In this document: positions 52,897 to 61,883 of the stretch, piece after piece
Position numbering within the stretch: the first letter of the stretch is position 1
Layout of the letters: each line of letters starts with the position of its first letter
Source: RGIG8244 sp045592785
GTDB taxonomy: Bacteria; Verrucomicrobiota; Lentisphaeria; Victivallales; UBA1829
Direction: 5' to 3'
NCBI GenBank assembly: GCA_045592785.1
Contig: JAZNVL010000035.1
Coordinates: forward strand, 1-64,000
DNA length: 64,000 bases
The notes under the pieces: generated by a model
Told to the model about the DNA's origin: nothing
What the model saw: only the letters and a program-made list of their open reading frames with translations
The model's database searches: none
Position numbers and translations under genes: made by a program

Positions 52897-53883
52897 TCAT
52901 TTCTTGCGTTCGAAGAGGGAACGGATCTTTTCGCCTGTGATTTCCACGCAATGATTTGCCAATTCAGCACGTTTGGCTTTCATGGTGGGATATCCGGCTT
53001 CACATTCCGCAATGAACGCCTTGGCGAATTCGCCGCTTTCGATGCGTTTCAGAGATTCGCGCATGTGTTCCTTCACATCGGGCGTAATGATGGTGGGACC
53101 ATTGAAGTATTCCCCGAATTCCGCCGTGTTGGAAATGACTTTGTTCATCTTGCCGATACCGCCTTCGATGACGATATCCACGATGAGTTTCACTTCATGA
53201 ACGACTTCGAAGTATGCCATTTCCGGGGGATAACCGGCTTCGGTAAGGACTTCGAAACCATAACGCATCAGGTCGACCAGACCGCCGCAGAGAACGTTCT
53301 GTTCGCCGAAGAGGTCTTCGTAAGTTTCCTGTTCGAAGGTACATTCCAGCACACCGGCGCGGGTGAAGCCCATCGCTTTCGCCATAGCGAGCGCAGTTTT
53401 CGCCGCATTGCCGCTGGGATTCTGGGCAACAGCCGCCAGACCGGGAACACCGAATCCGGCGAGATATGCTTTCCGTTCTTCCGTGGCAGGACTCTTGGGC
53501 GCGACCATGATCACGTCCACATCCGCCGGGGGAACGATGCGTTTGAAAACGATATTGAACCCGTGAGAACAGGAAAGGGTTTTGCCCGCTTTCATGTGGG
53601 GAGCGATCTCTTCGGCATAAATACCGGCATGGAGTTCATCGGGGAGAAGAATGTGAATGATATCCGCCTGAGCCGCAGCATCGGATGCGGACATGACTTC
53701 GAAACCATCTTCTGCGGCGCGGTCGAAAGAGGGACCTTTTCTGCTGCCGATAATAACATGCACACCGGAATCTCTCATACAGAGAGCTTGTGCGGTTCCC
53801 TGACTGCCGTAACCGATCACGGCAACCGTTTTTCCATTCAGATACGAAATATCCGCATCACTGTCATGCAGAACTTTCACCAT
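52897..53883 (-). CDS. ilvC: Ketol-acid reductoisomerase
   Basis: A 328-residue class I enzyme of valine, leucine and isoleucine synthesis: reduces acetolactate or acetohydroxybutyrate with NADPH. It has the VAVIGYGSQGTAQALCMR binding fold, then IGSRKG, PDELHAGIYAEEI, MVAPKSPATEERKAY and the metal-site GFEVLTEAGYPPEMAYFE. The SRKGPSF loop with Ser and Arg favours NADPH. Alone here; other ilv genes are not seen. AAGGAG precedes the ATG. Confidence 0.94.
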   Translation of the reverse strand: MVKVLHDSDADISYLNGKTVAVIGYGSQGTAQALCMRDSGVHVIIGSRKGPSFDRAAEDGFEVMSASDAAAQADIIHILLPDELHAGIYAEEIAPHMKAGKTLSCSHGFNIVFKRIVPPADVDVIMVAPKSPATEERKAYLAGFGVPGLAAVAQNPSGNAAKTALAMAKAMGFTRAGVLECTFEQETYEDLFGEQNVLCGGLVDLMRYGFEVLTEAGYPPEMAYFEVVHEVKLIVDIVIEGGIGKMNKVISNTAEFGEYFNGPTIITPDVKEHMRESLKRIESGEFAKAFIAECEAGYPTMKAKRAELANHCVEITGEKIRSLFERKK

Positions 53884-53930
53884 GGTAAGACTCCTTCCAT
53901 AAATTTTTAGAGTTTGGGTAGTATTACGTT

Positions 53931-53958
53931 AATATAGCACCGTTCTCGAAAAAAGCAA
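53931..53958 (-). promoter_or_regulatory. Promoter of ilvC
   Basis: Minus strand TTGCTT (53958-53953), 16 bases ending CGGTGC, TATATT (53936-53931). Confidence 0.65.
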
Positions 53959-53997
53959 GCCGGAATCCGGGAAGTTGAAAGAAAAAGAATCCACGAC

Positions 53998-54026
53998 TTG
54001 ACTTTTATAAAAAAGTATAGTATATT
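53998..54026 (+). promoter_or_regulatory. Promoter of the alpha-2-macroglobulin gene
   Basis: TTGACT (53998-54003), 17 bases, TATATT (54021-54026). Confidence 0.7.
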
Positions 54027-54054
54027 CCCGAATAATTCAAGAGAAAGGAACACT

Positions 54055-57000
54055 ATGAAAATACTGGTATATCTTCTGACTTTGACCGTCCTCTTCTGTG
54101 GTCATGCCGCCGACTTGCAGCAGTTGTCGAACGATGGAAAATGGAAGGAGCTCCGCACGGAGTCCGAAAAAATATTGGAGTCCAACACCGACAGCAAGCG
54201 GGCTGCCGAAGCATGGAGTTCCCTTGTCATCGCATTGGAACGGCTGGGGGAACAGGCCGCGTATGATCCCGCATTCGAAAAATATGTGGAGAAAAAATAC
54301 GGGAAAGATCCCATCTTCCTGGCAAATGCAAACCTCACACCCGCCGTTTCGTTCGGGTACATCCGGGATAACAAGTTCTTCCGCGGGTACAACCGGGGCG
54401 ATGGAGGACGTCATGTTCAGACCGATGACCGGGACCGGGTACAGCGGCTCCGGTTGTATGCGGCGGCACTCCCCGATGCACTTGCGCTCAAAGACAAGCA
54501 GGAACGACAGAAATTTTTCAGCAAATTCATCCGGATTCTGCTGACGGACCGCGACGGAAATCAATCCTTCAAACTTCAAACAAAAACCGATCTCACAACT
54601 CTGCCCGATTATCAGGAGGAAGGCGTTTGGAGTTCCTCCCGTCCGCCCGTCCGGGAAGACGGGACTCCGGTCTTCTATTCCGTGCCGTCCAGCTGGGAAA
54701 CGGCGAAGAATGACGGGGAACGGTTCCGCTATCTGTGTCAGGTTTCGGAGAATACCCGTTTGTACGCCGACTTTCTGTGTGAACAGTTTGATTTTTCGGC
54801 GGTGGACTACTCCACCAAACTGGAATATCAGCAAACGGAAGAACTGCGTCAGGCGTTGTACGACCTGAAAGAAAACGAGACCATTGCGGAACTTGCCGAT
54901 GGAGTCCGCAAGATCACCATGCCCCCGGACAGCGATTATTTCGCCATTCTTCACACGGCGAAAGCCCATTCCGTTCTCGCACGGCTGTACTCTGAACGGA
55001 TGCAGCTGGAAAAGGCGGTGGAACAGTATCGGCTGGCAAAAAATCAGGATGCCGTCAAAAGACTCACCGGGATATGGGGGGCACCCTCCCCGGTCGCAGT
55101 TTCTGCGGTCAAAGCCCCGCTCGCGATCCCGTACAGTTTCCGGAATGCGGCAGGGGTGAATGTCAGGCTCTACCGTGTGGATTCCGGAAAAGCAGTGGAC
55201 TTTCTGTTGAAGAATTACCGTGAGAACAATCCGGCATGGGCGAGCCGTTCGCTGTTTGATTTGCCCAACGCGATGAATACATGGAAAAACTGGCAGGATG
55301 TAGTGGAAAAGACACCGTACAAAACATTCACGCACAAACTGGATACACCCCCGCACCATTGGACGGGGACCGGATATCTGCCGTTCCCGGAAACAGAAAA
55401 TGCCGGAGCCTGGCTGGCGGAGATCGTCCCTGTGGATGCACAAGGCAGAGAAAATACGGAATCCACAGCCCGGTCATTGATCTGGATCGCCGATCATACG
55501 CTCCTCAATGTGCCCGGGTATAACGGCATCAAGTTCATCCTCGCAGAATCCGGGAACGGGAAAGCGGTCAAAAACGGGTCCGTTACGGTCTATCAGTATT
55601 TCTATCAATACGGCAACCGCAGAGCACGCACGAAAATCGACGTTCAGCAACGGGTCAAAACGTATACCGCCGATGAACGGGGCATCATTTCCATTCCGGA
55701 ACAGGATCTGCAAGCGCCGGAAGGATATCACATCGGCGGCAGATTCGCCATCAGTGAACTGGAAAAAGGAAAGCTGACCCTGCTGGACGGGTTCTCCGGG
55801 GGCCGCAGTGATTCCGCCAGACAATATGCACGGCCGAAGATCTATTTCATTTCGGACCGCGCCATTTACAAACCCGGCGACACCGTTTCCATCACCGGGT
55901 ATATCCGGAACAACAACTACGATGAGGCCCGGAACCGGATCGATGTCCCCGAATCCGTCAACGTGATCCTGTGGGATCCCCAACGGAAGACCGTACTGGA
56001 AAAAACCGTTCCCGTGGATGCAGAAACAAAGTCATTCACGTTGGAAACGGAACTTGCCGCCGATGCCAATCTGGGCAGATGGTCCGTACAGCTCAAAGCC
56101 CGTCCATATTCCGGCTATCTCTCATTCACTGTGGAGGAATACAAGAAGCCGGAATATGTTCTGGACCTGGAAACACCTGCCGAACCGGTCAAATGCGGCG
56201 ATAAGATCACGGTCAGGATGAAAGCCGCTTATTTCTTCGGCGCACCCATGGCTGGCAGCAAAATCAAATACACCGTGAACCGTACCGAACATCAGCAGTT
56301 ATTCCCCTTCTTTTTCCGGTACAGCTGGCTTTTCGGGAACCGGTACGGGATCTGTACGGTCATGCTCCCCCTTGCTGAAAATGATAAAAAGCACAATTAC
56401 CGGAACATCGGCAATGTCAAGGTCGCCTCCGGTGAAGCCCTAACAAACGATAACGGGGTGTTCACACTCACGCTTGATACGGAAAAAGATGCCGCCGTTT
56501 TTGCCGGGAAAGATTTCTCCTACTCCATTGAGGCAAGCGTCGCCGATGCCACCGGACGCGTGGTCACCGCACGCGGTTCCGTGACTGCTGCCGCCGTGCC
56601 GTTCCGCGTGCATATCTATACGCCCTGGGGGTTCGTCTCCACAGGAAAACCCGCCGAGATCCGGGTGAAAGCCATCACAGCGGACGGCAAAGATGTGGAA
56701 GGACGCGGCATCATCCGTATTTTCCGCAAGACGGTGAAGGATGGAGTTCCGGCGCGGACCGGGACGGTATTGAAATCGGTGGAATTCACCCTTGGCAAGG
56801 AACCGCCGCGCGTGGTCTTTGATCAGCCGGGCGTGTATGATTGTGAAGCGGAAGTCGTTTCCGCCAACGGGATCACACAAAAACAGTCCGCCACGTTATT
56901 TGTGACCGGCGAAAAGCAGAGCGATTCCATTTTCTCGGAAGTCCCGTTGCAGATCTCAACGGATAAACCCGAATACAAACCCGGCGAGACAGCTCATCTT

Positions 57001-59904
57001 CTGCTCTCCTCCAACCGGGAGGGACAGATCTTTTACGTTGTGAAGAAGTCGGAACGGGAAGACCGGATCGAGATCGTTCCGGCGAAGGGCTGTTCCGCCC
57101 TTGTTTCTCTGCCGCTCGTAAAGGAGGATCAACCCAATACCTTCGTCACCGTGTTCACGGTACAGGATGGACAACTCCACACGCTCACGAAAGAACTCTA
57201 TCTGCCGCCGGAAAACAAGATGCTGAACGTCTCCCCCGTTTGGGAAAAGACAAAAGCAGCACCCGGCGAGACCGTTCCGCTGAAACTAAAAGTCACCACC
57301 CCGGACGGCAAACCGGTGAAGGGTGCAGTCTCGGTGACCGTGTATGACAAGAAACTGGATTCTCTGGCAAGGTCCAATGTGCAGAAGATCCATACCTTCT
57401 TCTGGAACTGGAAACGGTGGCAGACATTCCACTACATCGGGATCAACCGGAATATGCTTGGCGTATGGGGCAATATTCCGATACAAACTTATCCCCCGGC
57501 ACAGGAGGGCGCAAGATTCTCCGGCACCAAAGCAAGAGGAAGAAATGCCGTTTATGCAAAGGAAAAAGCCGCGCCCATGGTGGTGGCGAACATAGCAGTG
57601 GCGGAATCCGCCACTGCCGATTCCGCCGCTGTAATGGAGTCCGGAAAGGCTGCATCAGAAGAAACGGAAGAGGATGTCCGCAGTGATTTCGCGGACCGGG
57701 CATTCTGGCTCGGGACAAAAGTCCTCCCGGATAACGGCGAACTCACACTCCCCGTCACCCTGCCCGATGACCTCACAACCTGGCGGGTGCGCGTATGGAG
57801 CCTCACACCGGAGACCCGGGTCGGCGAAGGCGAAGCGGAACTGCTGGTCAGCAAAGATCTCATCGCCCGTCTGGAACTCCCCCGGTTCATGGTCCAAGGC
57901 GATACGGTTACTGCCATCGTGACCATTCACAATCTTTCGGAGAAGGACTGCAAGGGCACGGTCAAACTTTCTGCGGAAGGACTGCTCCCCGGTGAATGGC
58001 AGAAAGTGATCGCCATCCCCGCCGGGAAAGATACGGTGTTCCCGGTCACTCTCACTGCGGGGAAACCGGGCGAATACACACTCACGCTCTCCGCAAAAAC
58101 CGAACATCTCCGGGATGCACTCCAACTCAAACTCCCGGTCATCGTCAAGGGATTCGACAAACAGGTCAACCATTGCGGCGTTCTGAACGCAAACGATCCG
58201 GCGGAGAGTCTGGTCCTGACGATCCCCGCGGAACGGAGACCGGAATCCACGGCGTTTGCCTTGTATTTCACGCCGGGCGCGGCTGTTGCCATCACGGAAC
58301 TTCTGCCCTATCTGGCGTGTGATGACTCCGCCGATACCTTCGGGGTCGTGAACCGTTTTGTCCCCATTCTCACGGCGAAAGATGCTTTTGAACGACTCAA
58401 CATCCCCTGGGATTTCCCGAAAACAGAACGGGATGCGCTCTACCGGGAGTACATGACGTCATATTGTCATGCGGTCCCCGTATTCAATGCCGCGGAATAC
58501 GAAAAAGTCTGGAAAGCAAATCTGGCACAGATCTTCAAAATGCAGAACGCAGACGGCGGCTGGGGATGGTTCTCCGGCAGAGGCGAAATCAGTTATCCCG
58601 ATACCACCGCATACGTTCTGGATGCACTGCTGGATCTGCCCGAAACACAACGCAACAAGAGTAAATGTGACAGCGCAGTTCAGTGGCTGACCCGTCATGC
58701 CGATAAACGCGTGTCATTCATCACGGGCGAAGAGAAAGGCACGGTCAGCAACACAGACTGTCTGGTGGTACGCGTTCTGGCGAAAGCGGGTAAGGTCCAC
58801 AGCGGCTTGCAGGCATTGTGTTACAAGTATCGTGTGGAACATGGTCTTGCGCCTTACGGATTTGCCATGCTGGCATTGAGTTACGCACCGGAAACCGAAG
58901 AAACAATGATGCTCATGGCGAACCTTGCGGGTTATTGGAAGGAAGACAGCGAAAATCATACCGGATATTTGAAGATACCCGGCAGCTTCTTCTGTCATTG
59001 GTTCGGGAATGAAAATGAGACCCTTGCCGCGTATCTCGAACTCCTGCTCCGGCAGGATCCGGATGACGTCAAAGCGCAGAAACTGGCGAAGTATCTCACC
59101 GTGAACGTACGCAATTCACCCTGGCGGAACAGTACCCGTGCATTGGGTGCAGTCACCCGGGCGTTGTCAAAATACATCGTGCGTTCCGGCGAAGGTGCCA
59201 CCGACTGCAAAGTCACGGTCACAGCCGGCGGAAAAACCGTGACTCATGTCTTCAACCGGGAGAACCTGTTCCGTAATTCATCCAGTCCTGCCCTGTTCCT
59301 CAAAGCAGAACAGCTTTCCACGGGGACAAACCGGATCGAACTGCGTTTCGAGGGGACCGGGACCATCTTCTGGAACTCCATGCTGAATTATTTCTCGCTG
59401 GAAGACGATGTCAAACCGGAAGGACTGGAAATGAAGGTCAAACGTAATTATTACCGTCTGGTGAAAGCGGAAGAAGCTGTCATACTCGCCGGAGACAAAG
59501 GCAAGGCGGTGACAGCCGCCACCGGGAAATACGTCCGGATCCCCTTGAAAGCCGACGACATTCTGAAACCGCAGGATCTTCTGGAAGTGGAACTCATCAC
59601 AGAAGCAAAGAACGATTACGATTACGTCACGGTCAAAGATGCCATGCCCGCCGGATTCGAATACGCTGCCCCGGTGAGCGGATACCAGTGGAAGTTCGGA
59701 GGAAGCCCCATCTACATCCAGTACCGGGAACGGGGCGCGGAATTTTTCATGCGGTCCATGGCACGGGGCAGCAATACGATCACCTATCGGCTCCGGGCGC
59801 AACTTCCGGGGAAAGTGACGGCATTGCCTGCGACCGGATACGGTGTGTATGCCAGAGAACTCAAATGCAATTCATCGCAGGTATTGTTAAAGACGGAGAA
59901 TTGA
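54055..59904 (+). CDS. Alpha-2-macroglobulin family protein without intact thioester
   Basis: A 1949-residue periplasmic protein. Signal peptide (1-20, cleaved after CGHAA). MG-type domains follow: the MG2 start YFISDRAIYKPGDTVSITGY near 596, a bait-like segment with low complexity (about 1168-1215), the A2M domain near 1240 (TWRVRVWSLTPETRVGEG) and the alpha-toroid (about 1410-1700, with QNADGGWGWFSG near 1498). The receptor-like end has DAMPAGFEYAAP. At the thioester place, the sequence is YLACDDSADTF: the Cys1422 is present but CxEQ is CDDS, so no thioester should form. Bacterial members trap proteases with PBP1C or act with TonB-type genes. AGAAAGGAAC precedes ATG. The next gene is a toroid protein. 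Confidence 0.87.
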   Translation: MKILVYLLTLTVLFCGHAADLQQLSNDGKWKELRTESEKILESNTDSKRAAEAWSSLVIALERLGEQAAYDPAFEKYVEKKYGKDPIFLANANLTPAVSFGYIRDNKFFRGYNRGDGGRHVQTDDRDRVQRLRLYAAALPDALALKDKQERQKFFSKFIRILLTDRDGNQSFKLQTKTDLTTLPDYQEEGVWSSSRPPVREDGTPVFYSVPSSWETAKNDGERFRYLCQVSENTRLYADFLCEQFDFSAVDYSTKLEYQQTEELRQALYDLKENETIAELADGVRKITMPPDSDYFAILHTAKAHSVLARLYSERMQLEKAVEQYRLAKNQDAVKRLTGIWGAPSPVAVSAVKAPLAIPYSFRNAAGVNVRLYRVDSGKAVDFLLKNYRENNPAWASRSLFDLPNAMNTWKNWQDVVEKTPYKTFTHKLDTPPHHWTGTGYLPFPETENAGAWLAEIVPVDAQGRENTESTARSLIWIADHTLLNVPGYNGIKFILAESGNGKAVKNGSVTVYQYFYQYGNRRARTKIDVQQRVKTYTADERGIISIPEQDLQAPEGYHIGGRFAISELEKGKLTLLDGFSGGRSDSARQYARPKIYFISDRAIYKPGDTVSITGYIRNNNYDEARNRIDVPESVNVILWDPQRKTVLEKTVPVDAETKSFTLETELAADANLGRWSVQLKARPYSGYLSFTVEEYKKPEYVLDLETPAEPVKCGDKITVRMKAAYFFGAPMAGSKIKYTVNRTEHQQLFPFFFRYSWLFGNRYGICTVMLPLAENDKKHNYRNIGNVKVASGEALTNDNGVFTLTLDTEKDAAVFAGKDFSYSIEASVADATGRVVTARGSVTAAAVPFRVHIYTPWGFVSTGKPAEIRVKAITADGKDVEGRGIIRIFRKTVKDGVPARTGTVLKSVEFTLGKEPPRVVFDQPGVYDCEAEVVSANGITQKQSATLFVTGEKQSDSIFSEVPLQISTDKPEYKPGETAHLLLSSNREGQIFYVVKKSEREDRIEIVPAKGCSALVSLPLVKEDQPNTFVTVFTVQDGQLHTLTKELYLPPENKMLNVSPVWEKTKAAPGETVPLKLKVTTPDGKPVKGAVSVTVYDKKLDSLARSNVQKIHTFFWNWKRWQTFHYIGINRNMLGVWGNIPIQTYPPAQEGARFSGTKARGRNAVYAKEKAAPMVVANIAVAESATADSAAVMESGKAASEETEEDVRSDFADRAFWLGTKVLPDNGELTLPVTLPDDLTTWRVRVWSLTPETRVGEGEAELLVSKDLIARLELPRFMVQGDTVTAIVTIHNLSEKDCKGTVKLSAEGLLPGEWQKVIAIPAGKDTVFPVTLTAGKPGEYTLTLSAKTEHLRDALQLKLPVIVKGFDKQVNHCGVLNANDPAESLVLTIPAERRPESTAFALYFTPGAAVAITELLPYLACDDSADTFGVVNRFVPILTAKDAFERLNIPWDFPKTERDALYREYMTSYCHAVPVFNAAEYEKVWKANLAQIFKMQNADGGWGWFSGRGEISYPDTTAYVLDALLDLPETQRNKSKCDSAVQWLTRHADKRVSFITGEEKGTVSNTDCLVVRVLAKAGKVHSGLQALCYKYRVEHGLAPYGFAMLALSYAPETEETMMLMANLAGYWKEDSENHTGYLKIPGSFFCHWFGNENETLAAYLELLLRQDPDDVKAQKLAKYLTVNVRNSPWRNSTRALGAVTRALSKYIVRSGEGATDCKVTVTAGGKTVTHVFNRENLFRNSSSPALFLKAEQLSTGTNRIELRFEGTGTIFWNSMLNYFSLEDDVKPEGLEMKVKRNYYRLVKAEEAVILAGDKGKAVTAATGKYVRIPLKADDILKPQDLLEVELITEAKNDYDYVTVKDAMPAGFEYAAPVSGYQWKFGGSPIYIQYRERGAEFFMRSMARGSNTITYRLRAQLPGKVTALPATGYGVYARELKCNSSQVLLKTEN

Positions 59905-59934
59905 TAAATTTATTATTTTTTTCAATTTGACGGC

Positions 59935-59962
59935 TTGACAATACACAAATGTGTATTATAGT
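59935..59962 (+). promoter_or_regulatory. Promoter with embedded operator-like inverted repeat
   Basis: TTGACA (59935-59940), 16 bases, TATAGT (59957-59962). The spacer is ATACACAAATGTGTAT (59941-59956), a perfect 7-bp inverted repeat with a 2-base centre: a likely repressor site. Whether it drives only the toroid gene or an internal start after the A2M gene is unclear. Confidence 0.6.
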
Positions 59963-60015
59963 AACAAAAACACGACAATATTCAGCATGTTGATACAAAA
60001 AGAAAGAGCAGAGAG

Positions 60016-61770
60016 ATGAACGAAGAATATGATGAAATGCAGCAGCAGTATCAGGAAACAGAAGGCGTTGAATATCAGCAGTCTGTTCCCTATTACCTCC
60101 AGAATAACAACATCACACTGGATGACTTCAAGAAACATGCAGGCGGACCTCTCCTCTCCCTGGCTGTCCATATCGTCATTCTGATCCTCGCCGCCACCAT
60201 CGTGGTGACAGAACCGCCCCAGAAGGAAGCGGAAGAAATTCAGGTGGAAATGACGGAAGTCAACCCGGTCCCGCCTCCGCCGCCTCCGCCGCCGGAACCG
60301 GTGCAGGAAATCACAGAAGTGATCAACCCCACCGCCGTCCCGTTTGAACGTCCCACGATCACCACAGAAGCCGTTTCTCTGACCACCTCGGTGGATAACG
60401 TGACGACAGGTTCTGAAATGTCCGACGTACCTGCGCCTGCGATCTCTCTTACCGCCACGCCCAGCAATTCCGCATTGAAAATGCCGGGGCTCATGCGGCA
60501 GCGTACTGCGGGCGGGATCAAATCCAGCTTGAAGATGTACGGCGGGACCCGTCAGGGGGAAGAAGCCGTATTGCGCGCACTGCGTTGGCTGAAGAAGGTG
60601 CAGAATGAAGACGGATCCTGGGGGCCGCCGCGCCCGAATCACCCGGTATCTGTTGCGATCACCTCAGTTGCCACGCTTTCCTTTCTGGCACACGGGGAAA
60701 CCCCGCAGAGTGAAGAATTCGGCGACACGGTTCTGCGTGCATTGAAAAAGATCTCTGCCTGGGCATCCGAAACGAAACCGCCCCGGGCATCTTATGGTAC
60801 CGGGTATTCCCACGCCATGCTGGCATACGCCGTGGCGGAAGGATACGCCATGACCAAGATCCCCATGCTGGAACGCTCCATGAACACGATCATCAATACG
60901 ATCGTCCAGGGACAGAATCACATGGGCAGTTACGACTATTTTTTTGCGAAAACAGTCGCAAAGATCGACCCGAAGACCGGGCAACTGGTCGGCACCGGCA
61001 AGCTTGGCGATGCCCGCTGCGACTTGTCTCTCGCCGGATGGTGTTATCAGGCAATGAAAGCGGCGTACGCGGCAGGCTGTGAAGTGGATGGCCTCTCCAA
61101 AGCAATGGAACGCGGTATCAAATGTATCCGGACTACAAACTTTGCGGAAAAAGACGGCGGATTCACTTACGTCAACAGTGTCAACGGCAGAGGTGCCGAC
61201 ATCAGTATGACAAGCGTGGGTACGCTTTGTCTGCAGCTCATGGGTGAAGGCAAATGCAAAGAAGCACGCGCCGGGATGAAGTATCTGGAAAATTACATGT
61301 TCGAACTGAACGATGAACGCAGTAAACTCACCATGAACTGGAAACATTATGAACGCGCAGGACGTCTCATGGCGTTGTATAACTGGTACTACATGACCCA
61401 GGCGATCTTCCAGGGACACAGCGGCGACGGCAGAGTGTGGGACAAGTGGAACAAGTCCTTCCGTACCACGCTGACCAAAGAACAGAGCCGGGAAGGTTAT
61501 TGGGATTCCCCCGTGGTCAAATACGAACGGGATCCGAATAAACTGAAAAATAACTACGAAGGCAATGAAAACATGGGCGGTTTCGGTCAGGCGGGCAAAG
61601 AATACGCCGAATTGAGCCAGCGGGTCTGGTCCACTTCCATGTGTACCCTCATGCTGGAAGTCTATTACCGGTTCCTGCCCACATTCAAAACCACGGCAGC
61701 CGATAATGCACACGGCGGCGGCGCATCCAGTTCCGAAGAGGAAGAGGACGACGACGATATCTCGCTGTAA
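60016..61770 (+). CDS. TonB-like anchored squalene-cyclase-type toroid protein
   Basis: A 584-residue chimera. Residues 1-43 are cytoplasmic and Gln/Glu-rich; one membrane helix (46-65) follows, then a periplasmic Pro-rich stretch with EEIQVEMTEV and VPPPPPPPP, as in TonB/ExbD-linked energy transducers. From about 176 the protein is an alpha/alpha toroid with prenyltransferase/squalene-cyclase-like repeats: VQNEDGSWG (195-203), a YGTGYSHAMLAYAVAEGY repeat, DLSLAGWCYQAMKAAYAAG, KDGGFTYV and MTSVGTLCLQLMG. It lacks a DxDD cyclase acid motif, so I do not expect terpene cyclisation. The tail SSEEEEDDDD is acidic. Sited 111 bases after the A2M gene; no exbB/exbD is nearby. Confidence 0.75.
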   Translation: MNEEYDEMQQQYQETEGVEYQQSVPYYLQNNNITLDDFKKHAGGPLLSLAVHIVILILAATIVVTEPPQKEAEEIQVEMTEVNPVPPPPPPPPEPVQEITEVINPTAVPFERPTITTEAVSLTTSVDNVTTGSEMSDVPAPAISLTATPSNSALKMPGLMRQRTAGGIKSSLKMYGGTRQGEEAVLRALRWLKKVQNEDGSWGPPRPNHPVSVAITSVATLSFLAHGETPQSEEFGDTVLRALKKISAWASETKPPRASYGTGYSHAMLAYAVAEGYAMTKIPMLERSMNTIINTIVQGQNHMGSYDYFFAKTVAKIDPKTGQLVGTGKLGDARCDLSLAGWCYQAMKAAYAAGCEVDGLSKAMERGIKCIRTTNFAEKDGGFTYVNSVNGRGADISMTSVGTLCLQLMGEGKCKEARAGMKYLENYMFELNDERSKLTMNWKHYERAGRLMALYNWYYMTQAIFQGHSGDGRVWDKWNKSFRTTLTKEQSREGYWDSPVVKYERDPNKLKNNYEGNENMGGFGQAGKEYAELSQRVWSTSMCTLMLEVYYRFLPTFKTTAADNAHGGGASSSEEEEDDDDISL

Positions 61771-61819
61771 GAAAGCGGTTTCAACAACCGAAATAAAAAC
61801 GCGCCGGACATGATTGAAG

Positions 61820-61861
61820 TGCACCCCAAAAGTTGGACACAACTTTTGAGGTGCATTTTTT
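61820..61861 (+). terminator. Terminator of the toroid gene, like an IS3-type end
   Basis: TGCACCCCAAAAGTTG (61820-61835), loop GACA, CAACTTTTGAGGTGCA (61840-61855) with one mismatch, then TTTTTT. The arms resemble IS3/IS150-type terminal repeats (CCCCAAAAGTTGGACA). Confidence 0.8.
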
Positions 61862-61883
61862 ATTCCCTTTTCCCCCGACAGGA

